Origin: Montifringilla adamsi
Lineage: Eukaryota; Chordata; Aves; Passeriformes; Passeridae
Assembly (NCBI GenBank): GCA_017590115.1
Contig: JAGGNK010006471.1
Coordinates: forward strand, 631,137 to 695,136
Reading direction: 5' to 3'
Length of the DNA stretch: 64,000 bases
Made by a program: the position numbers and the translations under genes. Shown here piece by piece: positions 51,301 through 64,000 of the stretch. Numbering within the stretch: the first letter of the stretch is position 1; each line of letters begins with the position of its first letter. The notes beneath the pieces are model-generated. The model saw nothing but the letters and a program-made list of their open reading frames with translations. It searched no databases and was not told where the DNA came from.

Positions 51301-54282
51301 AGGTGAACAATGGAGTAGCAATTGTCCCAAAAATTGTCCCTGGTTGACACCTTCCTTTAATGTTGTTATCTGGACACTTCTTGGAGAATCAAGAAAATGC
51401 CAAATAAGACCATTTTTTTTCAGAATGAGAACTAGCCGGTCTGAAGGAATTCTCAATATCAGGGCAGCAACCAGCTAATGAATTTATACAGTAACTGTTG
51501 TTCAATGTATGCAAGTGAAGGTGCTTATTGTACATAGCCCAGGTGGTCATCTCGTACTCACTGTGCTTGGCTTGTTCATAGCTGCTACCATACAGTCATC
51601 TTTAAAAATTGACAAGTTCACCATAGCAACAGACATGTCTCACCAGGTTTTGCCACGATCACAGGGTTTTCTGTTTTTTGTGGTTGATTTTCCCCCTTCT
51701 CATTGGCCAGTCTAAGCAGGGGAGTAAATACAATGAAGCCCTGGATTCAGGTTACCCCAGAAAAGAACAAGAATGACTAGAGCAAGATCTGAAGGTATAG
51801 GAGTCATGGCTCTTCTCCATTTAAAGGAGATTAATTTTCTTCATAAAGGTTATTCCAACAGCAGTACAGTTAGCCTTGATGCACAGGCCCATGGCTGTCA
51901 CAGAGCAGTGCTGGAGATTTGCACCTGAAGTTTTCAGTTTTCAGAATTAGATGTTTGAAAATGGGACATTGTGTGAGAGTGCTGCAGATACTGGACTGGA
52001 TGTAGAAAATGGGCAGGGTGGAGTCAGAGAAGTGAGAGACCTTGTTAGATTTTGTCCCTGAGCTGCACTCATGAAGCTGCTTCTTGCTTAAGTCTCACCA
52101 AAGACAGACTACAATGCAGGTATCTTAATATTTAGATATCTTTCTGCATAAGTAATAGTGAGGCACAGCTCAGAAAGATACACACTGTTTTGCTTAAAAT
52201 TCGAAAGTGGTGATTAGAGGCTTGGGATTAGATGCTTCATCCTTTTGTAAATTTCTCTCCAGTCATTTACCCTGCAGCCAGGGGGTTGAGTGGGAAGGAA
52301 AGTACACACAAATTTGGTGTAGGACACTTAGTGCAGTGAGCTGGGAGCCTACATCCTGTTTTTTAAATTGTCTATGCATTTGGGAACTTACATCTAGAAA
52401 TTTCAACATTTCTGAAGATTTTATAGTCTGTCTGCCAGTAGTATGGTTTGTGAACCTATTTAGTTAGATTAATTACAAATTCCTTGACTGACTATATATC
52501 TTTTTTTTTCCTCCCATTCTCTTCTCTACCCACCCTCCCATTAAAAATGGTGTAGTAGAGTTGACAGAATCAACTTTGGTTGTAGTGTGAATTATATTTA
52601 AACTGAGGAAATAAATTAGGATAGTCACTGTCAGATGTTTTGATAAGGTTTTCCATGCAGAATGACTGGAGACAATTAAACCCAATTGCTTAATTCTAAT
52701 GGCTATCCTTTGTTAAATGTCATCTAAATTTGCAGTGGTAGTGTTTGGAGACTGCTCTTTTGTTACATTTCATTAGGCATGAGCATGATAACAGCAAAAA
52801 TATGTTTTAAAGAAAATGCTAAACTCTGTTTATGACTGGTTTGACTGACACTGATGAATAACATTCATACAGCATGGTTCTCTTTGGCCTGATATTAGCA
52901 TAAGAACATTAGGCAAAACTCTGTTAGAATATATTTAAAAGCTACTAAGTTGAATGTCTTATGTAGATACAAATCCATCCACTTTACATCATCATCATCT
53001 GTAGCTACTGTTCCATTTGCCAAGGTAATTTGTTCATTTATATCTGGTTTGTGCAGCTTCAAGCCATAATTTTTGTAAGACATTGTAGCTACTATATAAA
53101 AATTACAGGAAGTGGGATCAGTTTGCCTGGAAGATACTACTTGGCTTGGAACATGCTGTACTCAGTGTTCTCCTCTAAATAACTGGACACCAGCTCTCTT
53201 GTGAAGAGTTTTGTCAGGCTCTAGATGACTAACCCTTCTTCACAGCCAGGCACTGCACCAGAAGGACCCTCCACCCATTATTTCACATGGTTTCTGAATG
53301 TGTTCATGTCCAAAGAATGGGAACTAGGTGACTCTGGAGTCAAGTGAGGAAAGCTGGTAGTGATTCATGAAGCAGATAAAATTCAGATTTCCCCAGTCTG
53401 GAGAGAAATTCAGCTGGACTCAGATTCACTAAATGAGTCAAAGACAGTTCTGTCCAAAATGTTATTTCTTAACTGAATTATTGCTTATGGGGAAAAAGTA
53501 TATCTTAAGCTCTAGAGGCTGTGTAAGCAATGGAAACTTCCTTGCACCACAGAAACAGATTTCTGCTTTCCATCTGCCTGCACTTTTCTCACTGGTAAAT
53601 CTAGACAATGGAGGTAAACATGAGAGTAATATTAAATTAGTAATCACCCATTATGTTAATAACTTGGTTGCTGACATAAAAGACCTCCCTCTTACTTCTT
53701 TGTGGTTCCGTTATGATCTGCTCAAGAAAAAAGGGCTGGACCTTTGACAAGACTTTATTTTCAGTGTACCAGAATGTCTCACCCCAGTCTCATAGACAGT
53801 TATTCCACAGGCAGGATTCTCATGAGCGTGTCTGGTTTTGTAGCTTTTTATTCTGCATCTGCAGCTCCAGATGCAGTGGGTTGTAGTAACTGAGCAGAGC
53901 ATGAATCATGGTAGCAAGGCTCTGGTCCAAGAGGAAATGACACAGAGTTTTTGGCTTAAAGATGGAGGGAGGCATTTCTTGCCACTGTTGCTATTGATGT
54001 GCTCCTGTGCAGTAGCTGGCCTGACACACACATGCTCCCTATTGGCCCATTAATGAGAAAAAGAGTAAGTTCTCTTTCCTGACAAGCTTCCTGACGTTTC
54101 TTCTCTTCACTCCAGCACCAGTTCCGGCCTGTTTGAGGCCAGCTTCAGGTGGCTGCTTGATGCGTACATGAGGCCAGTGCAGCACTGGGGTGATGATTCT
54201 GGCTAAGAACCATGATTCTGATGCTGTCCTAATCTAATGCTGAGTTCCCAGTTGAGTCCATCATTCAGGAAGTGCCCAATGA
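48341..54282. other. Unique non-coding stretch
   Basis: About 5.9 kb of mostly AT-rich sequence. Open frames are at most about 105 codons (49313-49624, 53433-53747) with no recognised protein. Short T-runs occur (for example around 50340 and 52500). No repeat family is recognised. Confidence 0.5.
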
Positions 54283-54752
54283 ATCAGAATCACAGAATGG
54301 GCTGGGTTGAAGGGACCTGAAAGATGATCTGGCTCCAACCCCTCTTGCCATAGGCAGGGATGCCTTACACTATCCCAGGCTGCTCCAAGCCCCATCCAGC
54401 CTGGCCTTGAACACTTCCAGGGGTGGGGCAGCCACAGCTTCTCTGGGCAACCTGTGCTAGGGTCTCACCATCCTCACAGCAAAGACGTTCCTCCTAATAT
54501 CTGATCTGAACCTGCTCCTTCAGTTTGAAGACATTCCCCCTTCTCCCCTTCACACTCCAAATTCTTGTAAGAAGTCCCTCTCCATCTTTCTTGTGAGCTC
54601 CCTTCAGGGACTGGGAGGCCACAGTTAGATCACCTCAATGCTTTCTCCTCTCCGGGCTGAACAATCCCCATTCTCTCAGCCTTTCCTCATAGCAGAGGAG
54701 CTCCATCCCTCTGATCACCTTGGTGCCTCCTCTGGATTCACTCCAACAGCTG
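54283..54752 (-). mobile_element. CR1 LINE 3' fragment, well preserved, minus strand
   Basis: About 470 bp, the best-preserved CR1 copy here. On the plus strand it starts with 'tcagaatcacagaatgg' (reverse complement of the CR1 terminus), continues with 'ttgaagggacctgaaagatgatctggctccaacccc', 'gggcaacctgtgctagggtctcaccatcctcacagcaaag' and 'gggctgaacaatccccattctctcagcctttcctcatagcagaggagctccatccctctgatcac', and ends in 'ctctggattcactccaacag'. It is 5'-truncated and has no intact reverse-transcriptase frame. Confidence 0.96.
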
Positions 54753-55700
54753 GGGATGTTTTATTGTAACTTAAGTCCTTCAGTTTGAGTAAACATGTAT
54801 CACAAATAATGCATTTATTTTTTTCAGTGCACTCAAGTTCTCTTTTTTTTTCTTTTTTCTTTTTTTTTTAATTTTTTTTTTATTTTATTTTACTGCATAT
54901 ATGGAATTGTTAGATTTGTACTGAGCTTCCCCATAGAGACTATTGGATGTGGAGTTTTGAGAACTAAACAGTTGGGGAAAAAAAGAAAATATGAGCAGTA
55001 ATTTTACCCAGTCACAGCAGTTAAAAGGGTGCTTTTGTGATTTTATAACTATAAAGAATCTGATTCTGTGTATGTAAAATTACAATCTATTATAATATGT
55101 CATAGCATAATAAGCTTTTGTCATGTAATTGTTACCTATGTAAATATTTTAGTGCAAACATTCTGAAGAGTTTAGAAATATGGTTGATCTCAGGCAGAAA
55201 TAAATGTTATTCTTATCCTTTGTAAAAAAAGGACAGTATTAGTATATTTTGCTATAATAAAATTGGATTGCTGCTGCATTTCAAGAGCTGAGTCGGGGAA
55301 GCTCAAGCCAGGCAAGAACACTATGACAGAGACAGCTCATACTACAGCTACCCTCTGGCTTGATGCACTTTTCCCCATTCACTTCCCTCAGATGTATGCT
55401 CCTGGATGGCATACAACAGGAAAGAAAAAAAAAGGAGATGGCTTGGGTTACATTCCCATTTACCACCCTTATGTCACACACAGAAAAATACGGGCACACA
55501 CGGAAGTGATGCTTGAGAGCAGTCAGGTGTGAATAGGAAGGCAGTGCTGTGAAACAGCTTTTCTTTTGGCAACATAATGCAGGCTAGTCAACAGAGACTT
55601 GTGGAGTAGTTTAGGGACCATGTCAATATTGTTCTTCTTGTTGACACGGCTGTACTGTGGCGGAGAATGGTGATTTGTTTCTTATAACATAATAATGTTT
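54753..55700. other. Non-coding stretch between two CR1 copies
   Basis: It contains a T-rich tract (54841-54891) and AT-rich unique DNA. The 89-codon frame at 55263-55532 has no recognised product. Confidence 0.5.
54841..54891. repeat. T-rich low-complexity tract
   Basis: About 50 bp of T interrupted by occasional C or A, located some 90 bp to the right of the CR1 copy. Confidence 0.8.
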
Positions 55701-56012
55701 CCTATGAAGGCAGAGTGAGAGTTGGGGCTGTTCAGCCTGGAGAAGGTTCTAGGAAGAACTTAGAGTCCCTTCTTACACATGAAGTGGGTCTACATGAAGA
55801 CTGGAGGTTTAGATTAGTTATTGGGAAGTAATTCTTTACTACAAGGATTTTCAGGCACTGGGACAGGTTACCCAGACAGATTATGAATTCCCCATCTTTG
55901 GAGGTGCTCAAGCCCAGGTTGGATAGAACCCTGAGTAACCTGTTCTAGTGAAAGATGTTCCTGCCCTTAAAGAGGATCTTTAAAGTCCTTTCAACCCAAA
56001 CCGTTCTATGAC
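55701..56012 (+). mobile_element. CR1 LINE 3' fragment with internal deletion
   Basis: It starts at a 'cctatgaaggcagagtgagagttggggctgttcagcctggagaagg' stretch and ends with 'ctttaaagtcctttcaacccaaaccgttctatga'. Between them 'gggacaggttacccagacag' and 'ggaggtgctcaagcccaggttggata' match CR1. It is about 120 bp shorter than the corresponding part of the 18946 copy, so an internal deletion is likely. Confidence 0.92.
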
Positions 56013-56068
56013 CGCATAAATTTTTCTCTGCAGGAAAGAGCACTCAGCCTGCATACACCTCACCAGGC

Positions 56069-56102
56069 AAAAAAACAAAACCAAAAACAAACAACAAAAA
56101 AA
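56069..56102. repeat. A/C-rich low-complexity tract
   Basis: A run of A with single or double C interruptions, about 55 bp past the end of the CR1 copy at 55701-56012. Confidence 0.75.
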
Positions 56103-59100
56103 GTAGATATATGTACCACCCACTTCATATTTGAGCAATAATTTGATAGCAAGTCTTTATAAAACTTTAGTCAAAACAGACGGTCAACCTCCAGAGCTAC
56201 CTGTCAGCACTTTTGATCCTGTTAATCATGCTGCAGATGAAGTACAGCACTTAATCTATTGTACAAATGGTCGTACTAAAGAACTGCGGTAACCCTCACC
56301 CTGCTCTGGTCTTCTTTTGTGGATCACCAGTGGCTTCAAATCAATACAAAGTAAATAATCTAAGAAGGGAAAATGCTTGACATGTTATTTAAAGACCCAG
56401 AGGGCAGCTACTGTCAGGGTCCATTATGGATGGCCCAGTCACTGTTCCATGTGAGGGCCAAAATTCCAGTAAATATGATGGAACACTAAGAAAGTCAATT
56501 TGACTGAACAAGAGACTCTATTCTAATGGAGAGGCAACAGAGGTAAGAAAGAGAAGTATGGGTGTTTACGGACTAGTGCTATTGTGATAGCTTGAAGGAA
56601 AAGAAAGCAGGAAAGAGAAATTGTAGGAAGAAAGAGAGACTTCATAAATGAGAGAATGAAAGGATTCAAACCCTAGGCTGGCTAGGGATTTGCTGAAGAA
56701 ACATAGAGGAAAACTGGAAAAAATATGCTGGAGAGAGCAGGTGTCTTTTGAAAATTGAAATACAACTCTGAAGGCAGAGGAACCCTGACAAACCCTATAA
56801 AGGAAAATGACAGTGCATCAGAGAACAGTGAATAGTGGTTTTCTACTAAGAGCTGTACAGGTTACATTCTAGCACACCACTAACTTCCCATTAAGCTTTT
56901 CCAGTTTTTCATACCAAGCTTTATGTATGAAGAATGTTCTTTTTGCTTTAAACCACACAGTCCCTAAACTATGATATTTTTGGTTCCTGATGTAAAAACT
57001 TGAATGGCTTTTCTTTCCAGTTAAGCAGCATCAGTGAGGTTTTTTTCACTTCTGTTTTCCAAAGACTACCAATAGGAATAGAAGCATTATTTATCTCTCA
57101 TTACTCTTTAACAGATGATACTCCTTTGTATGATTTTTGGGGGGTTATTTTACTCTTGCAAACAACACTAGGCAGCATTGACCTGCAGCCCCTGGGAAAG
57201 AGCCATGCCAGAGCTTGGGTGTTTATGCCTAAATACAATCCCCATCAGCCTAAACAATCCTTTAAAATGGGTCTGTGGGAAGACCAGGTGAGAGCCTTGG
57301 GTGGAAAGTCTGGATCTACAAGGGAATGCATTTAAGGATCAAGTATTCATCGTTTCAGCCCAGAGGAATCAGGGATTCTGCAGGCATAGCACTCAAAAGC
57401 TTAGATATGCACCAGTAGCTCTTCAAGGAAAAGATGTTTCCACAGCAATTTCATTTTCATTTGCTTTTTTGGCTTTTTTGAGCCTGGTAGTTTGTATTAC
57501 ATTGGCTGCTGACTGGTGACCATGTATTGCCAATCTTTGGTCACCTACCTGAGAGTGACAGTAGAGTAAGTAAATGACCCATAGTAATTTAATGAGTTAA
57601 GTAGCGCATTTTCTCTATCACGTGCAAAAGGGATACTACTCATTTTTGACCACATTCATGAAGTGACTTTCTCTATTAGCACACCAGTCTGAAAAATAAA
57701 AACCACAAGTAGTTTCAGAGCTGCACAGAAAAACTTGTTGAACTCAAGTTTTCATTACTTCCCAAATATCCACAGGGGCAACAGTTTGTCTGAACAAGCT
57801 TAGCAGCGGAGCAGTGACCAAATTAATTCCTGAACAAGGTACAACATTTTCTGAAGACCTACACTGAAAGTGAAATTGTTTTAAGAGTAAAAAGAAAATA
57901 CCCCTCCCCTCCCCCACTCTGTTCATGGGTGACATTTTTAATCTATGCTCACTTTTTTATTATCTTCACTGTTACCCTTTCCATCACATGGATGTCTATT
58001 TTGGTTGTTAAAGTGCAGTCTGCAATCTAAATGCTTATTTGTATTTCATAGTGCTTCATCGCTGTAGGTATTCATGTTGTTGTCTACATCCTATCTTTGT
58101 TAATCCTTACCCATTTACTGTAAAATAGATATCCCTTTGTACTATTGAAGTCTAAAATGACTTCACAATTGTTTTCAAATGCTTGTGAAGAAAGGAATAA
58201 TGGAAGATTACTTGCCTGCCCTTTTCCAAAACTTTGTGTGGCAAGACTTAGGGCAAATTTATCAATTGAATCTTGAAAATGGATGTTAAATGGAGAAGTT
58301 GACAGGCCATGAACTGCACAGTCTGACTTAAACTGTCTGTAATTTCATATATTTTCTCAGTGTGTAGGGTGTCTTTTCTCTTTTCTCCCTAACCCAGAAT
58401 GACAGGTCTTCTACACATATTTATGCTAAGTGCCTTAATGGATTTAGACAACCCCTTCCTGATTTTTAAGATGCAGCCACTAGACATTTGGAAGCAGGTT
58501 TTGTTTACCGTTTGAGCTCTGTTTCCCTGTCCCTCTGCTTTTAATGTTTCCATCTCTGCTATTGTTTAACAACGAAGGGTTTGAATGACACCAGGGCAGT
58601 GTCACAGCCACTTTGCCATGGAGACTGCTTTCATACTCGCCTGTCTCTCCCTCAGGGCTCTGAAAAGAAGGGAGAGACACATGTTTATATAGCCATTAAG
58701 CCAATATTTACTTTCAGTTATTTTGCAATCTACTCGCTTACAGACTTTACTGCAGGTTAGTCTCTGTGCCACCTGTCTCTCCTTGTATTCTCACAACACT
58801 CTGGTGTTTCTTTCTGATATGAAGGGGCGAGTGGCTGAAACAAGAGACCTGGAGAATCTGAGAAAGTGCTACCAGCACCCATTGCTGCTATCAATTTTCT
58901 TTGCTCATGATATCGCTAAGTGATCAAGAGCAGAGACTAGTGGATAATCCCAGTTTAGCACGCAGCTGATCCCACAACACCTATAGTGTTTCCTAACGTC
59001 CCTGGTTAGGCACTGTGAGAGAATGCCCAGCTGTGTGCTACAAGGTGATGCTTGGCCTGGCAGTCAGTATCTGATGCAGAGAGGTCTGAGTTCTGAAAAG

Positions 59101-60515
59101 CTCTGCTTTAGCACACCTCAAACCTGTGCCTGCACTTGCACCTGCCAAAAAAAAGGATAGGAAAGGCACGGGGTGGCATGGGAGGTGCGGCTGCAGGTTT
59201 ATGTTGGACAGGTGTTGATGTGGGGGCTCCATATGTTACCTTGCTGCCCAGCAAATGAGATACCTTGCAGCAGTCCTCCTACACCTGAGGTGTGCAAGCA
59301 GATGGCCTGATGGCACTGCAAGGCGCTGCTGACAGCATTTGTCCTTTCTCAGGCATCGAGACTGGAGCAAGAGCACAGTTTGATCCGCAGCACTGAGGGT
59401 CCTCCACTTCTGTATCCAGTGAATTTCACTGTTTTGAGTTGCTGTCTTCAGAAGTAGATAAATCAGGAATTAATTTTGCCCCTCCTTCTAAATCTATGAA
59501 TATTTCTCTAGGAAAACATTGTCACAGCACCTACAAATTGAATTATACATATTAAGATTATTTAACATTTAAAATTGACACATTGACTGTTCAGTCTTGT
59601 CATTTAACATTTCTGAAGTGAAAATAGATGGAAATGAAAATCGGTATGAGTAAAAATAAGTGTGCTTACAGCACATTTACAGAAATAATTTTCTTTACTT
59701 GTAACACAGTGATGAAGTAAATTACTGAAGTAATGATTAGGGCAGTGTATATAGCAAATGTGTAATAGAAGTATATGGAAAATGTGGACTTTAGTTAGCA
59801 GAGAAATAATAGAATAAAACCTTTTTCAACAACCTTCCTTTTTCAGTAATTCTTTGCTTTCCATTTTGCATCAAGGACAATTAAACAGATGAAAAGCATC
59901 GTGTAGCAAAGATGCCAAGTCTTAAATGTCGTTGAGAGAAGCCTTGCAGAATCTGTGGGTTTCACAGAGAAGCTGCCATGTCAAACATTTTCATTTGGTG
60001 CATTGTTAAGAACATTGTTTGTGACAACTTACAATAATCAACAAGCTAACAGGATTCCAGTAAAATTTCATATTAGAGGGGATATTGTTTGAAAGGACAT
60101 TTTATAAATTATTATATAGAAATCTGATCATTTCATCAAGATTTATGGAAAGTACACTCTGAAAGTACTGACACCACAGGAGAAGGAGCTCATGGATTGG
60201 TCAGTATGTCCTTTGCTGTAATACCCTGATGCAGCTGCCCTTACTGTCTACTCTATTAACAGGAATTTTTTTAGCATAAGACCAACAGATCCAATAATTT
60301 CCCCTCCCCATCCACCACTCTTCTGGACACACATACATCACTGTGATGGAACCCAGGAAATGGAAAAGACTTGGAGAAATATGTGCTGTTTCCCAGCTTT
60401 GGTTCACAGCCATTTCACCACAGAATCATTGATGAGGACACGCTTTAGAAGGAGAATATTAGAGACAATGAAGAATTAAGGTCATAGGACATTCCAAAAG
60501 CATTATTTTAACACT
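56103..60515. other. Unique non-coding stretch
   Basis: No recognised gene or repeat. Purine-rich sections occur around 56560-56720 and a C-rich run near 57901-57916. The section 58980-59400 is relatively GC-rich but contains no supported exon. Confidence 0.5.
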
Positions 60516-60540
60516 CCCCCCCCCCCCGCCCCCGCCCCCT
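60516..60540. repeat. C-rich tract, (CCCCCG)-type
   Basis: Twelve C, then G, five C, G, five C. On the minus strand this reads as G5-C-G5-C-G12, which contains at least four G-triplets and fits the pattern of a G-quadruplex-forming sequence. Confidence 0.9.
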
Positions 60541-61867
60541 AGCTGTAGATGTAAAACAACCTGGTTTTGTAGTTAAAGCATCCCTCAAAATATGCTGGAC
60601 TCAGTCAGAAATAGGAGTGAGAAGAATATATTCAGATCTACTTTCCTAAAGCCCTCAAAAAATAATGTGGAAATGGGTATCTTCCAAGTTCTTGTTGAAA
60701 CAAGAAAAACGATGCATACCACATTAAAACGAGGGTGAATTCTCTCATCTATATCCAAAAAAATGTTGAATTAAAATGTGCCTTGGAAAAACATACTGGT
60801 ATGTGCAGCAGACTTTTACAACCTCTGCATCTTTCTGCAGGCTGCATAATTATTCTCTAGAGTAGCCAGCAATCATTTGGAAACACGATATTTCTCCATA
60901 TGAAGTTCATTCCTGGAAAAGACATGATAAGAAAATTTGGCCTCCTGTTATTTTTGTAGGCCTATCTTCTAATTGAAAAATGGGGATCAGGGCTGAGCTC
61001 TCCCTGTGCACTGCTATAATAAAAAAATCTTGATAGGTACATATGTCATGGAACAGGGTCCTGTAATATCATACTACTACTATTGAAAAGAATATCCTTG
61101 ACAGTAATCAGGACTTGAACATAAGGGCCAAGAGACAGCTTGGACTGAAGGTGATATTCCCTGGGAGAAACTTGCTGAACTTTTGGTTTGGCCAGAATGA
61201 GACAGCTGCAGACTAAAGGGGTAACACTGTGACTTGTATGATGATTCTTAGGCTTGCATTTGCAAACAAGACAACTGAAAAACGTGATAACAAGGGAGAA
61301 TAGAATGGTATTGCAACAATGAGAAATGGGGAAGGTCAGACAAGGGGACTGGCTGCAAGAATATCAGAGTCTCACAAAATAAAACAGGAGAAGAAACACT
61401 GAGGCAAAACAAAATTTCAAGAAGATGGCTGACTTTTCACATAGATTTCTGACAAATGAAGATGGGGTGCAATCTTTCAAGGAAAACCTTGAAAGTTATA
61501 CATGCCTTGTGTGTAGGGTCTACCTAAGCAGTCCAGATGAGAAATTGATTAATCTGATCCTAAAGCACACACCTATCTGTGATGAGATTGATTGCTTTTT
61601 ATAGCCTTTCTACAGACCTTTCACTGACATACCTGTCACAGGTATGTGCATACCCAGTTCACAGATCTGCATCAATTATGACTAAACACAAAGCCATGAA
61701 CCCCACTCTAGTTAAGTCCTGTGTGTGTAAGAAGATGCTGTTATATAATCAACTTCTACAGGCATTTTGCAAACTCATTGTTATGCACAGTGCAAAGAAG
61801 CACAGGCAATATATGCCAGATCCATTAGCACTAGAATATATTTAGTTCTTTATTGTCCATCTGCTCT
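60541..61867. other. Unique AT-rich non-coding stretch
   Basis: Nothing is supported here. The 88-codon plus-strand frame at 61579-61845 ends just before the CR1 copy and has no recognised domain. Confidence 0.5.
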
Positions 61868-62392
61868 GCACTGGGGTGGCCTCACCTCAAGTCCTGGGGG
61901 CAGTTTTGGGTATCACAATACAAAAAAGGCATTAAGCTATTAGAGAATGTCCAAAGGAGGCCACGACGATGGTGAAGGGCCTTGAGGTGAAGCCATATGA
62001 GGAGTGGCTGAGGGCACTTGGTCTGTTCAGCCTGGACAAAAGGAGACTGAGAGGAGACCCCATTGGGGTCTGCAGCTTCCTCATTCGAAGGGGAAGAGGA
62101 GGGGCAGACAATCTCTGGGGTGACCATTGACAGGACCCAAGGAAGTGGCCTAAAGTTCTGCTAGGGGAGGTTTAGGCTGGATATCAGGAAAAGATTTTTC
62201 TCCCGGAGAGTGTTTGGGCACTGGAATAGGCTTTCCAAGGTAGTGGTCACTGCAGCAGCCTGACAGAGTTCAAGTAGGAAAACACCCTCAGGCACATTGT
62301 GTGACTCTTGGGATGTCCTGTGCAGGGCCAGGAGTTGGACTTAATGATCCTGATGCATCCCTTCCAACTCAGCTTATTCTATGATTCTATGA
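61868..62392 (+). mobile_element. CR1 LINE 3' fragment, longest copy in the window
   Basis: About 525 bp. It begins at 'gctctgcactggggtggcctcacctcaagtcctggggg', continues with 'gtccaaaggaggccacgacgatggtgaagggccttgag' and 'tatgaggagtggctgagggcacttggtctgttcagcctgg', then 'gtgactcttgggatgtcctgtgcagggccaggagttggac', and ends 'cttccaactcagcttattctatgattctatga'. It carries a clean CR1 terminal repeat and shares subfamily features with the fragment at 32556. There is no intact frame. Confidence 0.96.
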
Positions 62393-63770
62393 ATAAAATG
62401 AGTGTCATCCAGGGATCCAGACTGTCATCTGTATTAAGTGGAGCTCGTCCTTCCATCTGCAATTTATTGAGTTCAAGCTTTCTCTTGCATCTTCTCTGAT
62501 ACATCAGTTTTGGTGGGTAAAGACAGAAGGGACATAAAAGGATGACTACTTGCACACACATGCTCCTCTGTGTATCGTGTGTGTAGTTAGTTTGTACAAA
62601 TTAGTGGCTTTGTTTTCTAGGGTGCTTAGTAACAACAGCTGGATGAGAACTTTCAAGTGTCCAAAATCATTTGGAAATTAAGTCACTAATTTGTGTTGCT
62701 AAGTATGATTTCAGGCCTTCTATTTTGAAATATTCACAGCTACTTTTAAATGCCACTGAAAGACAATAGTGTGACTATGTTTTAGCAGACAAAGTCACTT
62801 TACTGTTCTCTTCAGTGTACTAGATCAGTGCAGAAAACAGCCCTCTGCCTTCAAAATGCACAGAAAAGGGGAGTCGGTCTCAGGCTCATGATTCAGATGT
62901 TTGGCTTCAGATGTCAGTCTGTTCAGGATTTGATCAAGCCCATTGAAATGATGTTAGATCATCCAAGTAGTATCTGCTCATTCATGTCTTACAGGAGAAT
63001 TGGACTTTCATGCATTTAGCTGAATTGGCATCTGACCAAGGCACCTCTTTCATGGGTGAACCAGAAAGTGAGTTCTCTCAGAGCACTTAAGCTGAACTTT
63101 TTGCGTACAAATCACTTAGATTTACTTTCTTTCATAATTTACTACTTCTGGCATTCATGTGGGCCTGTGAAATCAAGTGTGTTAGGTTAATCTCACCCAA
63201 TTTATTTTTGTCTGGTTCTGCCCTGAACAAATGCTGACATTAGACAGAACAATAACACACAGTGCTGTGCCTCCAAGAGAGGGTAAACACAATCTGTGTA
63301 ATTAATTTATGAGGAATAATAATGGGAAGTTACCCAGTACCAGCGAAATCCAGGTCAGGACAATTTCAAGGTCCTGCAGTGTTCCAAGAGTACTGCAGAT
63401 ACTTGTGCACACAGTATTTATAAAGACCAATAATTTAAAGTTGCAGCATAATGCTCTTATTTACCTTATGTTACTTCATTGCAGGAGTAGACCCACTGAA
63501 AATCTTTCTGTCAAAGAGCAAGTGAAAACATCAGAACGTTGCCTTTTGTTGTCAAATTTTAAAAACTACTTAGCCTGTGGACTACATGTGTCTGCAGATT
63601 TAGTACTTAAAAGGAAATAATTTTAGATAGCAATGTTTTTCAGCTTTCTAATACAGCAACTCTAAAGGGATGCCTCTGAGGAATTCATAAAAGACAGTTA
63701 AGGACAGTGAAGGTATTGTCAATAGTGTTCTGTCTTTAGGAAAACATAAGCTGAAGAAAGCTTGACAGTT
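62393..63770. other. Unique AT-rich non-coding stretch
   Basis: Open frames here are about 60-105 codons (the longest is 63309-63620, plus strand) and none encodes a recognised protein. No repeat family is seen. Confidence 0.5.
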
Positions 63771-63834
63771 ACAAAAAAAAAAACAAACCACAAAACAAAC
63801 AAACAAACAAACAACCAACCAAAAAAAAATAAAA
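63771..63834. repeat. A/C-rich tract with (AAAC)n
   Basis: An A-run followed by about five CAAA units, then CCAACC and another A-run. A minus-strand 111-codon frame (63648-63983) crosses it and gains a Phe/Val/Cys string from it, so it is not a gene. Confidence 0.88.
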
Positions 63835-64000
63835 CTAGCACTTTTATTTGTATCCTTACCTGGTACAAAAATGATGGAAAATAAGAATGCATGAATTATA
63901 GGTGTGTGTGGGACAAACACAAATATGACCACTGCATTGTATATATTTGGTGACAAATGAATTCTCAGACTAAACAAATGCACATGGACAATGTATAAAA
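63835..64000. other. Unique AT-rich tail of the window
   Basis: No feature is supported in the last 165 bases. Confidence 0.5.

Noticed and set aside
1..64000. CRISPR array, bacterial operon, phage or plasmid content
   Set aside because: No regularly spaced repeats with unique spacers, no ribosome-binding-site/operon structure; CR1 and LTR content show a bird nuclear genome.
1..64000. tRNA, rRNA or snRNA genes
   Set aside because: No cloverleaf box A/box B pairs or rRNA-like sequence was recognised by eye; a tRNAscan-SE or Infernal run would be decisive.

Overview
The window looks like nuclear DNA of a bird, most likely a songbird (passerine). It is AT-rich and has no dense coding layout. 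The recognisable interspersed repeats are mainly CR1 LINE fragments, several ending in the avian CR1 3' signature (ATTCTATGA-type direct repeats). One ~1.1 kb LTR at 30567-31653 resembles long ERVL-type LTRs I associate with passerine genomes. These assignments come from memory of the families, not from a search.

I find no protein-coding gene I can defend, and no tRNA, rRNA, CRISPR array or bacterial-type feature. Nearly all open frames are short, lack homology I can recognise, lack codon structure, or lie inside simple repeats or CR1/LTR copies. The window is best read as intergenic sequence or the inside of a very large intron.

Layout: 0-14 kb is mostly unique AT-rich DNA with one old CR1 (about 1930-2420) and a small tandem array of splice-donor-like 9-mers (4598-4631). 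14.2-14.85 kb is a T/G-rich block containing a perfect 14-bp minisatellite. 15-26 kb is unique sequence with one CR1 (18.9-19.4 kb) and AT-rich or T-rich low-complexity tracts. 26.5-32.7 kb holds a minus-strand CR1, a strand-asymmetric (pyrimidine-rich) stretch with a 207-codon open frame, the minus-strand LTR and a short CR1. 33-54 kb is mostly unique. It includes a homeobox-site-rich candidate conserved element (36.5-37.1 kb), an A/C-rich tract (40.0 kb), a TA microsatellite with an unresolved base (41.1-41.2 kb), a 135-codon minus-strand open frame (44.5-44.9 kb) and a 55-base T tract (48.3 kb). 54-64 kb contains three more CR1 copies (54.3, 55.7, 61.9 kb), a C-rich tract able to form a G-quadruplex on the minus strand (60.5 kb) and an A/C-rich tract (63.8 kb).

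No set of genes works together here. No previously undescribed system is evident. The most checkable leads are the 14-bp array, the LTR, the candidate regulatory block and a few candidate exons.
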